DNA from: Uloborus plumipes | Taxonomy: Eukaryota > Arthropoda > Arachnida > Araneae > Uloboridae | NCBI GenBank assembly: GCA_038373865.1 | Contig: JAXGGA010002990.1 | Location: forward strand, 46,779 to 110,778 | Direction of reading: 5' to 3' | DNA length: 64,000 bases | In this document: positions 21,100 through 31,156 of the stretch, piece by piece | Position numbering within the stretch: the first letter of the stretch is position 1 | How the letters are laid out: each line of letters begins with the position of its first letter | Program-made: the position numbers and the translations under genes | Notes under the pieces: generated by a model | What the model saw: the letters and a program-made list of their open reading frames with translations, nothing else | The model's database searches: none | What the model was told of the DNA's origin: nothing

Positions 21100-22840
21100 T
21101 CTCTTCTCTTCTCTACTAATAATAAAGCTGAAAGTTTTTCTCTCTTTCTTTCTATCTTTCCTTCTGTCTTTCTTTCTGTCTTTCCTTCTGTCTGTCTGTT
21201 ACGCGCGTAGCGCCAAAACCGTTCGGTCGATTTTCATGCCACTTGGTACAAAATTAGTTTGTAGCATGCAGTTTTGCACCTCGAAGCGATTTTTCGAAAA
21301 TTCCATTTCGTTCTTTTTCTATTCGAATTCTTAGTGGAAATTCGATAAAATGGGGAAGAAATATTTCACACACATTTTCAAGTCTTATGTCATTCAAAAG
21401 CTTGGAATTTTCTGCACAAAATGAAGTTTTTTCGAAGTTTCTACGATCATCAGGAGAGCTGTAACAATTGTTTTTAGAATCCCGAAATTCAAGGCTTACC
21501 TTCAGTAAAGCAAGCCAAACGATTCTAAAATGGTTGAGCTCTAGAATAAAATTTGTTTGGAAAGAGAGATAAAATGAATTATTTTATCAACGGAAATCAA
21601 CTTTTCATGTTCTTACTATGGTTACGTGTTCATACTTATTTTTGTTTCGTTCTTTTTCCAGGGTTGCCAGCGTCAATCTTCGTAGGCTACGGCCAGACGT
21701 AGTATTTTTAATTCTACGGTAGTATTTTTTCGGCCCAAATAAAGAGCGTAGTATTTTCTGGCAACCCTGTTTCCAATATACTAATGACTTAATTAAAAGA
21801 TTTGGCGGATTTTTTTTTTTTTTTCTTCATTTTCATAGATTTCGCATTTCAGCAACATTGATTTTGGCAACGTTTGGAAACAGTAGTATTTTGTAATATT
21901 TTTTTTTAGAGGAGGCGTAGTATTTTTTTGTTCCAATTCTCTGGCAACCGTATCTTTTTCTGGTGAAGATGCTTTGGGACCCTGCTTGGCGCGTTTTCAA
22001 AAAGTCAACTACGCAAAATAGCTAAGGTTACCACGCTTGGCGCGCCTATCGTTAATTTAGCGAGAAAAGGGTACCTAAAGCACAGATTAACGAAATATCG
22101 TATCAATTGCGATATTGCATCGTTTTTTTAAAGTGTTTCATTTCGGAAAATGTATTGTTTTGTTTTTTAAGCTAGGAAAGAAAACTTTCTTCTTCTTTTA
22201 AACTTTGGTAAGATTTCTGTTGGTTCCAGTTATCAACAAAATTGTTCTTATTTTCTCTTTTGGCTTATTTTTGTCCATCTCCTTTGGGGTTGCATTCGAA
22301 TGTTCCAAGGGGGTGTTTTACCCATTTATTGGGTAAATCAGTGTTTTCAATGCAAGGTGATATGAATTGGTTAACAAAAGTGATATGAATTGGCGCGACC
22401 ACTTGGCGATATATTGCCAAGCTTTTGATCGCCAAGTATTTGACGCCAAATTGGAAATTTTTTTTTTTCTTGATTAAGGTTCAATTTGGCGCTGTTGGCG
22501 ATATTTTGCGAAGAATCCACTGAATGATGTTAAAATCGACGATATTTAGGAGATTAATCATTGTAAAACATTTTTTTGCATTGTTTCGTAGCAAACTAGG
22601 GATACAAATGTTTGAATTGTTATCTTGCTCACTCCGAGCACTATTTTAGCACTTAAGGCATCTACTAAGAAATTTACACGTAAAATTAAGTAGTGTGGGG
22701 TCCATATCAGATCTTTATATCACTTTGAAGGAATTATAGTTGAATAAAACTAAAATAGAGCATTTTTTCTGCTATATCAATTATTTTACAAATGAACTTT
22801 TAATTTTATACCACGGGCAAAGCCGTGCGGGTACCGCTAG
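21100..22840 (+). mobile_element. Non-autonomous Helitron (~1.74 kb)
   Basis: The 5' end contains TCTCTACTAATAATAAAGCT followed by a CTTT/CTGT-rich run and GTTACGCGCGTAGCGCC..ACCGTTCGG, a start typical of animal Helitrons. The 3' end has the hairpin CACGGGCAAAGCCGTG (22812-22827), a short spacer and CTAG (22837-22840) followed by T. The insertion lies between A (21099) and T (22841), as expected for rolling-circle elements. There is no Rep/helicase ORF, so movement would depend on another copy. Confidence 0.85.
21659..21769. mobile_element. Tiny MITE (111 bp) inside the Helitron
   Basis: Perfect 12-bp inverted termini CAGGGTTGCCAG and CTGGCAACCCTG. The interior has repeated GTAGTATTTT. The termini look hAT-like but no 8-bp duplication is visible. 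A related GTAGTATTTT..CTCTGGCAACC stretch follows at 21880-21958. Confidence 0.5.
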
Positions 22841-22853
22841 TAAAGAATATTTC

Positions 22854-22965
22854 TCGTTCTGAAATGACCAATGGTCATTTCAGAACGAATTGAAGCATTC
22901 ATTGCTTTGAAGCTGTATGGTATTGAATTCATTGAAGCTGTATGGTCATTGACCATACAGCTTCA
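22854..22965. repeat. Cluster of two perfect hairpins and a direct repeat
   Basis: Hairpin 1 has arms 22854-22869 and 22873-22888 (16 bp, loop AAT). Hairpin 2 has arms 22933-22948 and 22950-22965 (16 bp, one-base centre). TTGAAGCTGTATGGT occurs directly at 22907-22921 and 22932-22946. The other copy of the host MITE lacks the segment equivalent to 22871-22955. Confidence 0.85.
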
Positions 22966-23061
22966 TATTTGAGTAAAACAAGTCTCAAAGAACCACCTAG
23001 TGATCATAACTCAATTTTGATAAAAAGTGTAGATATAACTTTTGCGCTTAGCACGGCAGTA

Positions 23062-24005
23062 CTGTGGGAAAAATCTCTACTCACTTGTTCAGCCAGTCAG
23101 GAACTTGGGTTGAATTGACACAGTGAACACTTGATTAAAACTTGTGTGAATGTTTTTTTTTTTAAACGTTGAAAAGTATATTTAATCGTGGGAAAAATGT
23201 ACGTTCAATTTTTAAATGGTTAATTGAGGAACCTTTATAAAGTATTATATAAGAATGATTCTATCTTTGTTTAGTTTTGTTTTTCAATCAGTTTTAATAT
23301 TTCGTTTTGGAGTTTTATGTTGGAAGAATGATTAAACGTAACTCAGTAAAAAAAATGAAGTTGATTTGTTTTTCGCATCTTGATATACTTAAATACTGAG
23401 GAAAAAGTGTTTGAATTTGAAATCATCTCATTAAAGGAATATTAAAAGTTAAAATTTAATGAAGCATATCATCGAAACATTTTACAGAATGTAAAAAGAG
23501 TTGCGTAATTGTGATACTAATTTTATCATCTTGGGAACTGTTTTTCATTTTTCTCATAAAATTTGTTATGTTTAGATTTTGACTAAGTATGGCGATCAGC
23601 ATAAATGACCGGTAAAACAATTCATTTAGTTTTATGCAAGGCCGTATGCAAGGGGGTGGTTTTTAGGGTTCAAACCCCATCCGAAATTTCTCAAAACTGT
23701 TTTGCAATTTGCTTCTCTATACTTTTTGTCAAAAAAAAAAAATGTTATTATTATTTATTTTTAAATCTCACTAAATTAGTATTTTTTAAAAATTGTACAA
23801 ACTCAGTGCTGTATCTGTAATATTTATTTTCATTGTAGTTATTGCTGAAAAATCCCGCGAACACCTACAGCTTGAACTTTGCACGCATTTTACTTAAAGT
23901 TTTAATTTTCTTACATCTCTTTACTTCCTAGCGCCTCAAAAAGAGTCAAAACATGTGTATTTAAGAAGCAAATATTCCTTTTAATTTGCGTACATGAGTA
24001 CGTAC
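23062..24005. other. Intergenic DNA, repeat debris
   Basis: The GC-richer GCAAGGGGGTGG..GGTTCAAACCCCATCC at 23645-23685 looks like the end of an old DNA element, but no partner was found. Otherwise AT-rich and unassigned. Confidence 0.3.
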
Positions 24006-24130
24006 CAGAGGCGTATTTGGACGCAAGGCCGCCCTGGGCTTTTAAAACTGCCCCCCCCCCCTTGAGGTGTTGAATTTCAAAGTTGTTAAAAAAAAACTTT
24101 TTTATTTACTTGACATAAAATGTATTTTCG

Positions 24131-24165
24131 AGGTAAACCGTGCAAAGCCCGGCATCACAGCTAGT
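24131..24165 (+). mobile_element. Helitron 3' terminus
   Basis: CCGTGCAAAGCCCGG forms a short stem. ATCACAG and CTAG (24161-24164) then T follow, the arrangement of a Helitron end. The matching 5' start was not found upstream, so the extent is unknown. Confidence 0.55.
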
Positions 24166-24174
24166 TAAACATGA

Positions 24175-24204
24175 AATTGGTTGGTTGTTAACAACCAGCC
24201 AATT
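24175..24204. repeat. 15-bp palindrome
   Basis: AATTGGTTGGTTGTT (24175-24189) is followed at once by AACAACCAGCCAATT, with 14 of 15 positions pairing. No loop. Confidence 0.8.
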
Positions 24205-24838
24205 GGTAAAAATTCGTCTTTTGGGAATTTCAACTTTTACTACTACAAATCTGCTCTTACATTTTTATAAATCAACAACGAGGGAAACGAGAATATTTTG
24301 TTGGATCAATGTTAAGTCTATGGAACAGAATTCGTTTTTAACGAGCAAGACCCGGTTTTAACGAACAATTTTTTCTGTCTTGCAGTCTTTTTTTCTCATC
24401 TTTCTAGTCTTATTCTTGTCTTATCTTCTTTTCTTTTTTTTCCCCTGCGGTTCAATACTTTTGTATGAAAAATTCCACCAGCATTCCAGCGTTATTAAAT
24501 AAAGAACAGTATTTAATTCAATTAATTAATGTAATTTTCGCGGCCGATCCGCCCTGCTGTCTATAAAAAAAAAAGAAAAAAAAAAGTCTTCACTTTGCAT
24601 GGAAAAAGTGCCGCCCTGGGCTATAGCCCATTAAGCCCATACGTAAATACGGCACTATTACATGCACTAATTCTTTTGAGTTATTAAAAAACCATCGATT
24701 TTTAATAGGAGTAAAAGGAAGTCATGTAGGGTTTATACGTCAGATTTTATTTATTTATTTACTAACTGCTAGAGCAGCTAGATTAGCTTCCTGCGGCATG
24801 TTGATGCGGCACTTTTATCTCATTCTGATGTTATATTA

Positions 24839-25065
24839 TCTCTATATATAAATATGACGGGGTTTGTTTGTTTGTACGTTTGTGACCAATGGCTAGAAGC
24901 CCCCACAGCACCTACAGACCTGAAACTTGGCACAAAGTTCGAACGCATCCCCATGAACTGCACCTCGAAGGTCGAACTCTGAGTTTCGAATTAGTTATTT
25001 TTAAATTAATTACTTAGTCTCATTTTCGGTGTATTCCGCCTAATTGAGGGGGAAAACTTTATTTT
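24839..25065 (+). mobile_element. Helitron 5'-end fragment
   Basis: After an A at 24838 the sequence TCTCTATATATAAATATGAC is followed by a GTTT/GT-rich stretch, GACCAATGGCTAGAAG and CCTGAAACTTGGCACAAAGT. This pattern is common just inside animal Helitron starts. No 3' hairpin-CTAG end was found downstream, so the fragment is truncated; its right limit is approximate. Confidence 0.5.
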
Positions 25066-26190
25066 CCCCATTAAATACATTAACTTTTGCATTGATCATG
25101 TTAATGCTCTTAAAGCAGCACCCAACTGACCCGTTCTTTATTTTTTTTTGTTCCAAGAGAAATCATTAGAATATCGAAATGAAATAATAAATATTCTTTT
25201 TAGCAATGGGGGGGGAGGGGTGTCTCAAGAAATGCGTTTGCTGAAACCCTCCCTGAAACGAAAGTCTGGTTACTGCCGTGGTTCTATGTCTTAAAACGTA
25301 AGCACATGTTACGACCCACTGAATCAACTAATAACGTGTCGTATCTCCTTAAGAAATGAGTAATTAGACACTTGATTTGTACCAACCCCTTAATTAAAAT
25401 GCATTAAAAATAAACGTTAGTGACGTTCTCTGTAAGTTCTTTTTCGGAAAACAAAAACTTGCAATATGTTTCAGAATATTAATCAGTAAAAAGATCCTAT
25501 TTCCTTCTAAGTGGGAAAAAACATGGAATGAAACAACAAAAGCAGAAAAAAACAAATGATCAGAGTTTAGATTTTTTCTTTAACTCGTGTTGAAAATGAT
25601 ATATGAGCGATAGATTACTAATCAGAATTATACTGCAGCGTTTGATGTCTCATTTTACAGCTAAATTAATTAAAATAATTGACTCATTTTGTTAAATATG
25701 AACTTTAAGTTTGAATCTGACATCATGATTTAGAACTTCCATTAAAAATTCGATCCTGCTATGTAATTACGCAAATCACCTTAATTTATTTAATTTTTTG
25801 ATGTAAGTAATTTAAGTAATTGTGAAGTTTGAAAATAATATTAATGAAGAGAAAAGAAAAGAAATGTTACTAACACAAGACTGAGAGTACTAATTAAATT
25901 TCTGGAAAAAAAAAGGATGTGTGTGCGTGTGTGATTGAATTTTTCCGGACTGGAATGTGAATTTTTTAAAAAGAAATACTAATTCCCTTAATTTGTGCGT
26001 CGTGAAGTTATTTGCTGTAGTTGGTTAAGTTTTGTAGCCATCGAAATACTTCAGCGTGTTGAAAAAAATATTGCTGATTCATAACAAATTTATTTCAGTT
26101 TAAATATACTTTCTTAGAATTGCCAGTTACTTTTTTTTCTGAAAAAGCTTGGGTGGATGTTTTTAATTAAGGTTCTTCCTTAATGCCTGA
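25066..26190. other. Intergenic DNA, nothing recognised
   Basis: Short G run near 25208 and GT run near 25918-25932. No genes or element ends. Confidence 0.4.
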
Positions 26191-26192
26191 TA

Positions 26193-27410
26193 CACTGAAG
26201 TGACAAAAGTCATGGGATACCTCTTAATATCGTGTCGGCCCTCCTTTTGCCCGGCGAAGTGCAACAACTCGACGTGGCATGGACTCAACAAGTCGTTGGA
26301 AGTCTTCTGCAGGAATATTGAGCCATGCTGTCTCGATAGACGTCCATAATTGTGAAAGCGTTGATGGGGCAGGATTTTGGGCACGAACAGACCTCTCGAT
26401 GGTGTCCCATAAATGCTCAATGGGATTCATGTCGGGCGATCTAGGTGGCCAAATCATTCGTTGGAATTGTCCAGAATTTTCTTCAAACCAATTGCGAACA
26501 GTTGTGGCCCGGTGACATGGCGCATTGTCATCCATAAAAATCCCATCGTTGTTTGGGTACATGAAGTCCATGAATGGCTGCAAGTGATCTCCAAGTAGCT
26601 GCACATAAGCATTTCCAGTCAATGTTCGGTCCAGTCGCACTAGAGGACCAAGTCCATGCCATGAAAAAACAGCCCACACCATTACGGAGCCACCACCAGC
26701 TTGAACAGTGCCTTGCTGACAGTTTGGGTCCATGGCTTCGTGGGGTCTGCGCCACACTCGAACCCTACCATCGGCTCTTACCAGCTGAAATCGTGACTCA
26801 TCGGACCAGGCCACGGTTTTCCATTCATCTAGGGACCAACCGATATGCTCACATGCCCACGAGAGTCGCTGCAAGCGATGTCGTTCTGTCAGTAAAGGCA
26901 CTCGAGTCGGTCTTCTGCTGGAATAGCCCAAGAAATCCAAATTTCTCCGCACAGTTCTAGCAGACACGTCCATTGTACGTCCCACATTGATTTCTACGGT
27001 GATTTGACGCAGTGTTGCTTGTCTGTTAGAATTTACGACTCTTTGCAGACGTCGCCGGTCTCGATCTTTAAGTGCAGGCGGTCGACCACTGCGCTGTCCA
27101 TGGTGGGATGTTATGCCTGAAATTTCATACTCTCGGCACACTCTTGACACAGTGGATCTGGGAATGTTGAATTCTCTAACGATTTCCGAAATGGCATGAC
27201 CCATGCGTCTAGCTCCAACTAACATTCCGCGTTCAAAGTCTGTTAATTCACGTCGTGCGGTCATCATCACGTTAAAACCTCTTCACATGAATAACTTGAA
27301 CAGAAATGAAAGCTCTGTAAAAGCACTGCGCATTTATACCTGTTCTATGCGATGCTACTGCCATCTGAAAATTTGCATATTGCTATCCCATGACTTTTGT
27401 CACTTCAGTG
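26193..27410 (-). mobile_element. Tc1-type DNA transposon, copy 1
   Basis: 1218 bp with perfect 27-bp terminal inverted repeats (26193-26219, 27384-27410) starting CACTGAAGTGACAAAAGTCA, flanked by the TA duplication (26191-26192, 27411-27412). It carries one intact transposase ORF on the minus strand. It differs from the copy at 46073-47290 at only two bases that I can see, so both moved recently. Confidence 0.97.
26224..27270 (-). CDS. Tc1/mariner transposase, DD36E (copy 1)
   Basis: 348 residues, the usual length for the superfamily. The N-terminal half has paired-type helix-turn-helix regions (about 8-55 and 70-115) joined by a GRPP motif at 62-65, which would bind the terminal repeats. 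The catalytic triad is D157 (in WSDES), D248 (in MDDNAPCH) and E285 (in NPIEH), with 36 residues between the last two. Tc1 itself has 34. The element cuts and pastes at TA. The ATG start is supported by position just inside the terminal repeat. A longer spacing of this kind defines the DD36E group that I recall as Incomer. Relative to copy 2 it has C140 and P176 instead of R and L. Frame intact; possibly active. Confidence 0.96.
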   Translation of the reverse strand: MMMTARRELTDFERGMLVGARRMGHAISEIVREFNIPRSTVSRVCREYEISGITSHHGQRSGRPPALKDRDRRRLQRVVNSNRQATLRQITVEINVGRTMDVSARTVRRNLDFLGYSSRRPTRVPLLTERHRLQRLSWACEHIGWSLDEWKTVAWSDESRFQLVRADGRVRVWRRPHEAMDPNCQQGTVQAGGGSVMVWAVFSWHGLGPLVRLDRTLTGNAYVQLLGDHLQPFMDFMYPNNDGIFMDDNAPCHRATTVRNWFEENSGQFQRMIWPPRSPDMNPIEHLWDTIERSVRAQNPAPSTLSQLWTSIETAWLNIPAEDFQRLVESMPRRVVALRRAKGGPTRY

Positions 27411-27412
27411 TA

Positions 27413-27996
27413 TAATTACTTACATATAAGAACAAATTATTTTGAATCATGCGTGTTTTATTTTAATATGCGTATTATTATTTAATTAGTATGTTGTGGC
27501 CATCACGGAAATGTCTTCAATATCCTTCTTTGAATCATCGTGTCTTACAATAAAATAGCAACTAATAAGTTTTCCTTTATTGGTGGCGTTTCGAATTTGA
27601 TTAATATGCCTAGCAAATTGGCAAGATATACTGTCTTAGCGGAATTTGTAATTTATGCATAAATCCATAATGCAGTAATGACAGCAATATAATTGCTCTT
27701 TCAAATTCTAATAAACTAATGCCCTCATTGTAAAAAAAAAAAATATACGCAATTGAATACGCTATCTTGCGGTGATTTAAGAAACTACAGAAAGAGGTAA
27801 AAAGCATTCCGTTCTACGGTTTTAATTTGTGATAAAATATAGGCTTCAGATTATTTGTGGTGCAATGTAATTTCAGACGAATAGAAAAAAAAATCATATA
27901 AACACCATTAACAATCATCAGTCCCTAAGTTTAAAAGCAGGTTAATGCATTTACGCACAAGTTACGGCATTTGTTTTATTTCTTTCAGCGGACACT
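27413..27996. other. Intergenic DNA, nothing recognised
   Basis: AT-rich with no recognised feature. Confidence 0.4.
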
Positions 27997-28004
27997 AGCC
28001 AGAG

Positions 28005-28611
28005 CAGTGGCCGGAAGTAGCGCGCTACAAGTAGCGAAACTACTGTAGTAGCTACATTTTTTAGTAGTTGGTAGTGTAGCGCACTACTTTTTTAAAAAAG
28101 TAGAATAGTGAGTAGCGCGATGAATAAAATGGTAGTTTGTAGCGATTTCTGAAAACTGCTTTTAAATTAAAAAAAAATAATAAATGAAAAAAATTTAAAA
28201 AAGAAAAAGAGAACGTAGGAAAAAAACAAGGTGGTTCTTGTGGCGAATATTCGTAAAAATTGTAAAAAAAATCTAAAAAGGACACATTTTAGCAAAAAAA
28301 AAAAAAAAAAAAGGAACAAAAAGGAAAAGTAACAAATAAATTCAGAGACAATTCCTATTTCTATTCCATATTCGAATGAGGTAATTTCTTAATCTAAACC
28401 ACTTTTCGATTTTTTTCGGTCCATCCTCAAACGGTGTATTCTTTTTATTTATTTATTTTTTAAAAAGTAGCGAAGTAGCAACTACATTTCAAAAGTAGTG
28501 TAGCTCGCTACATTAAAAAAAAAGTAGTTGTAACTGTAGTTAACTACATTTATAAGAAAGTAGTTGTAGTTGTAGTTCGCTAAGAAAAATATGTAGTTTT
28601 TCCAACCACTG
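28005..28611. mobile_element. hAT-type MITE with perfect 8-bp duplication
   Basis: 607 bp flanked by AGCCAGAG on both sides (27997-28004, 28612-28619). The termini are CAGTGGCCGGAAGTAGCG and, inward from the right, CAGTGGTTGGAAAAACTACA. The interior is built of GTAGT/GTAGC motifs on both strands around an A-rich centre. Non-coding. The perfect duplication shows it is one insertion. Confidence 0.9.
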
Positions 28612-28619
28612 AGCCAGAG

Positions 28620-29220
28620 ACTTCAGCGCCTCTTATAGTTTATTGAAATTGCCAATTTTGATGCGAAATTAGAATCACGAGGAACAATTTTATTTTTATA
28701 AGCCTTGCCAAAATCAATTGCAAGTATGTCTTCCGTTCCTTAGATTTATAAGGTGTCCCGTGTTTGGAAAAATTAAGTGGTTACTAAATTACATATCCCA
28801 GTTGGAAAGTTTCGAAATGACGGGCGTGGAAAAATATTGTGATTCAGTGACTTCAAATTCTTTAATTTTTTTCTAGCGTATTTTTAGAGACAGCAAAATT
28901 ATCACTTTTTTTTTTTATCATATTTTGTTTTTGTACAAACTCCGAGTTTAGCTTCTTATACAAGTTGTTCTCCGAAAGTTAAAATAAACTTTTGATGAAT
29001 TTCGTGACAGATCTACAATGCGATTGAACCAAATATGCTAAGCATCTTTTTGCTTTTTCAGTGCCTTTCTTACTCGCTCGCCGAAATCACGCCCTCAGGT
29101 AAACTCAGTTAAATGATTTATCAAGCCCAATACATTAAAAAAAAGTTTTCATCCAATAGCTTTCTCGATCTCGTTAAACACGTTCTCAATCGAAGTTTCT
29201 CATTTTTATGTGAGATACAC
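28620..29220. other. Intergenic DNA, nothing recognised
   Basis: No features recognised. Confidence 0.35.
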
Positions 29221-29252
29221 TACATACTTAGAAATCCCGCCACGAAATCGCA

Positions 29253-29273
29253 TGACGTCACCTAATGATGTCA
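29253..29273. promoter_or_regulatory. Two CRE-like sites upstream of the candidate first exon
   Basis: TGACGTCA (29253-29260) and TGATGTCA (29266-29273) are consensus and near-consensus CREB/ATF sites, about 330 bp before the ATG at 29595. Similar TGACGTCA motifs occur in the repeat at 33910-34062, so they may be repeat-borne. Confidence 0.3.
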
Positions 29274-29594
29274 CAGCGAAACAAACTTTTTGAGACGGAA
29301 ACTCACACCTGAGGTCGCCGCTAGGTTCTCCGTTCAACTTCACTACAGCTGCCACGATAGTTTCGAATTGAATCGTCTGCTGTTATAACACAAAAAAACG
29401 CCGCTCAAATATCAGAATCATAATGCAGAATTATTTGATTCGGACTTAGTCCTTCTCTTCACTTCACGTCTTGACATTGATGGTTGAGCGATAAAATAAT
29501 ATAGTGAAGCTCATAAGAATTCTGCATCTTCCATTGCAAAGTTACCGCAGAAAGTTGAGGAAGTGAAAGATAAAAAATTTCTGTGTAGGGCGGC

Positions 29595-29691
29595 ATGAAG
29601 TTTGTTGCTGTTGGTAGTCTGTGGGCTTTCCAAAGACCGTTGACCTTCCTGGTACTTTTATCGACTTTGTCGTCTTCTCTTAAAACTGAAG
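29595..29691 (+). CDS. Candidate first coding exon with signal peptide
   Basis: ATG at 29595 with purine at -3 opens a 32-codon frame: a short basic start (MKFVAVGSLWAFQRP), a hydrophobic core (LTFLVLLSTL), a small-residue region (SSSL) and KTE. It ends at AAG followed by GTAAGAG, a strong splice donor, leaving one extra base, i.e. a phase-1 intron. Phase-1 introns directly after signal peptides are the rule for many secreted and cell-surface proteins with extracellular modules. The reading continues only to a TAA soon after, so it is too short to show up as a long ORF. I found no convincing second exon in the window; the intron may be long. The family cannot be told from a signal peptide. 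Confidence 0.45.
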
Positions 29692-30864
29692 GTAAGAGAT
29701 TCAATTTTTTATGGTTCGCCTTTTAAATATTTCGAAATGCAGATATTGCCGTGAAAGAAAAGAGGAAAAATTGCTAGGCATAAAATTTTAAACATTTTGA
29801 TTGTTTCAAAAGTTATGATACCAAATGAATCTGTGACACTTTGCATTGTTAATATTATTGATACAGCATTGATTTGCATCAAATTTTCCCTGTGATTAAC
29901 AAATGATGACTGACACACTTTCATGATTTAGTCAATCTGAAAATGTTTTAAAAGCGGTTTTTTTAAAGTCGTGGTTGGGGCTTTGTTTCGCGTTTTACGG
30001 GAGATAAAGTTCAATTGTTCTAATTGTAGTTTCTAGCCATAGCGTGGTAAAACAAACCGACAGTTTGCAAGGATATGTTTTATTCAAGACAACAACATTG
30101 TTTATGGTATTTTCAGAGAATATACTGTTTCTTAAAAAAAAAAAAACCTTTTAGGGCAGAAAATAATTTCAAAGCATATATTGCTTAATTTTGTTAAAAA
30201 TTAAAGCACGGAGAATTAGCACCCGCCCAGGAATAGTATAATGCTTTTGTTATTTTTTACGGTTTAAGAGTTAGAGGGAAAAAAAACTTAAGATTAGAGA
30301 TCGAAAAAACTTAAGATTATTTGTTTTCTCCGATTCTTTGGTCTCACGTTAAATCTTTGGCTTGACGTCATGTGCAGTGAAAAAAGAAAAATATCCAAAA
30401 TACTGTTTTTACTTGACGGTAATGATTTGTTTAAGCAGGATTAGTCATTAAATTACTCTTATGGGGTGTTGTCTTTATTTGATAAATTTCTTACAAATCA
30501 CTGATAATCAACGATGTTAGATTTTTGAAAATGACAATTTGAGAGCTAAGAAAAAACTTCGCGAAATATTTTTGTAGATTTTTTACCCTCATCGCTTCTT
30601 TTTTTTTTATAGATTTTAAACGAAAATAAGTAAGAATATTGAAGAAAATTTTTTGCTCTTGGTATTACTGTAGCTAACTCGTGATGAAGTTTAAGGATAT
30701 TTTCCTCACATGTCAGACAGAAATCAATTCATGCCGTACGATACAATGCAGCTATTTATTCAAAATTTTCAGAACTTAATTTATAATTAGAATCAATAGT
30801 CAAAATCAGAATTCTCGTAGAATTTTTAAATATAAAGTGAGTGTAGCAATTTTTAGATAGTAAA
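29692..30864. other. Intergenic or intronic DNA
   Basis: Follows the candidate donor at 29692. AT-rich; nothing recognised. Confidence 0.35.
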
Positions 30865-30872
30865 ATGTACAA

Positions 30873-31148
30873 CAAGGGCAGATACAGAAGTTTCTTAAGG
30901 GAGGGGCGGTTAATTTTTATTTCTTACTTTTTACTATGTATACTGGTTTGTAAATATTGATTACATAAGTTTTGGATTTAAATTTCGAAACATTTCCTAA
31001 GGAAAGCCCAAATTTCTTTGCTTCAACATCATTATAACTCGTTTAAAATTAAATTTTTTGAACTTATCAGTTTTGAAAATTTACATGTGGAGAGTCTCTC
31101 AAGGGAAGGGCGATCGCCCTCATCGCCCCTCCCTTGTATCCGCCCCTG
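30873..31148. mobile_element. hAT-type MITE (276 bp)
   Basis: Flanked by ATGTACAA (30865-30872) and ATGTGCAA (31149-31156), 7 of 8 identical. The termini are CAAGGGCAGATACA and, inward from the right, CAGGGGCGGATACA. The right part (TTTCGAAACATTTCC..CGCCCCTCCCTTGTATCCGC) matches the element ending at 55658. The plus-strand ORF here (31058-31378) leaves the element and is not coding. Confidence 0.8.
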
Positions 31149-31156
31149 ATGTGCAA

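Larger units (their letters stand above)
20978..23059. mobile_element. TA-flanked MITE split by a Helitron (copy 1)
   Basis: The terminal inverted repeats TTGCCGTGCTAAGCGCAAAAG (from 20980) and, inward from the right, CTGCCGTGCTAAGCGCAAAA lie between TA dinucleotides (20976-20977, 23060-23061). It is the same family as 32623-32874. The left part is 20978-21099 and the right part 22841-23059; a Helitron fills the gap. Without the Helitron and an 85-bp palindromic expansion it would be about 256 bp, against 252 bp for copy 2. No coding capacity. Confidence 0.75.
24006..24657. mobile_element. Decayed hAT-like MITE
   Basis: The left end CAGAGGCGTATTTGGACGCA..GGCCGCCCTGGGC pairs with the right end, read inward TAGTGCCGTATTTACGTATG..AGCCCAGGGCGGCAC. 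Flanking octamers GTACGTAC and TTACATGC match at 5 of 8 positions. The interior includes a Helitron 3' end and a palindrome (both listed), so it has been disrupted since insertion. Confidence 0.45.

Noticed and set aside
26279..26960. Plus-strand ORFs of 61-128 codons within the Tc1 elements (and the same at 46159-46840)
   Set aside because: Antisense to the transposase; identical in both copies only because the element is.
29093..29315. MITE with ends CCTCAGGT/ACCTGAGG around the CRE-like sites
   Set aside because: Only an 8-bp match and no duplication; could be chance.
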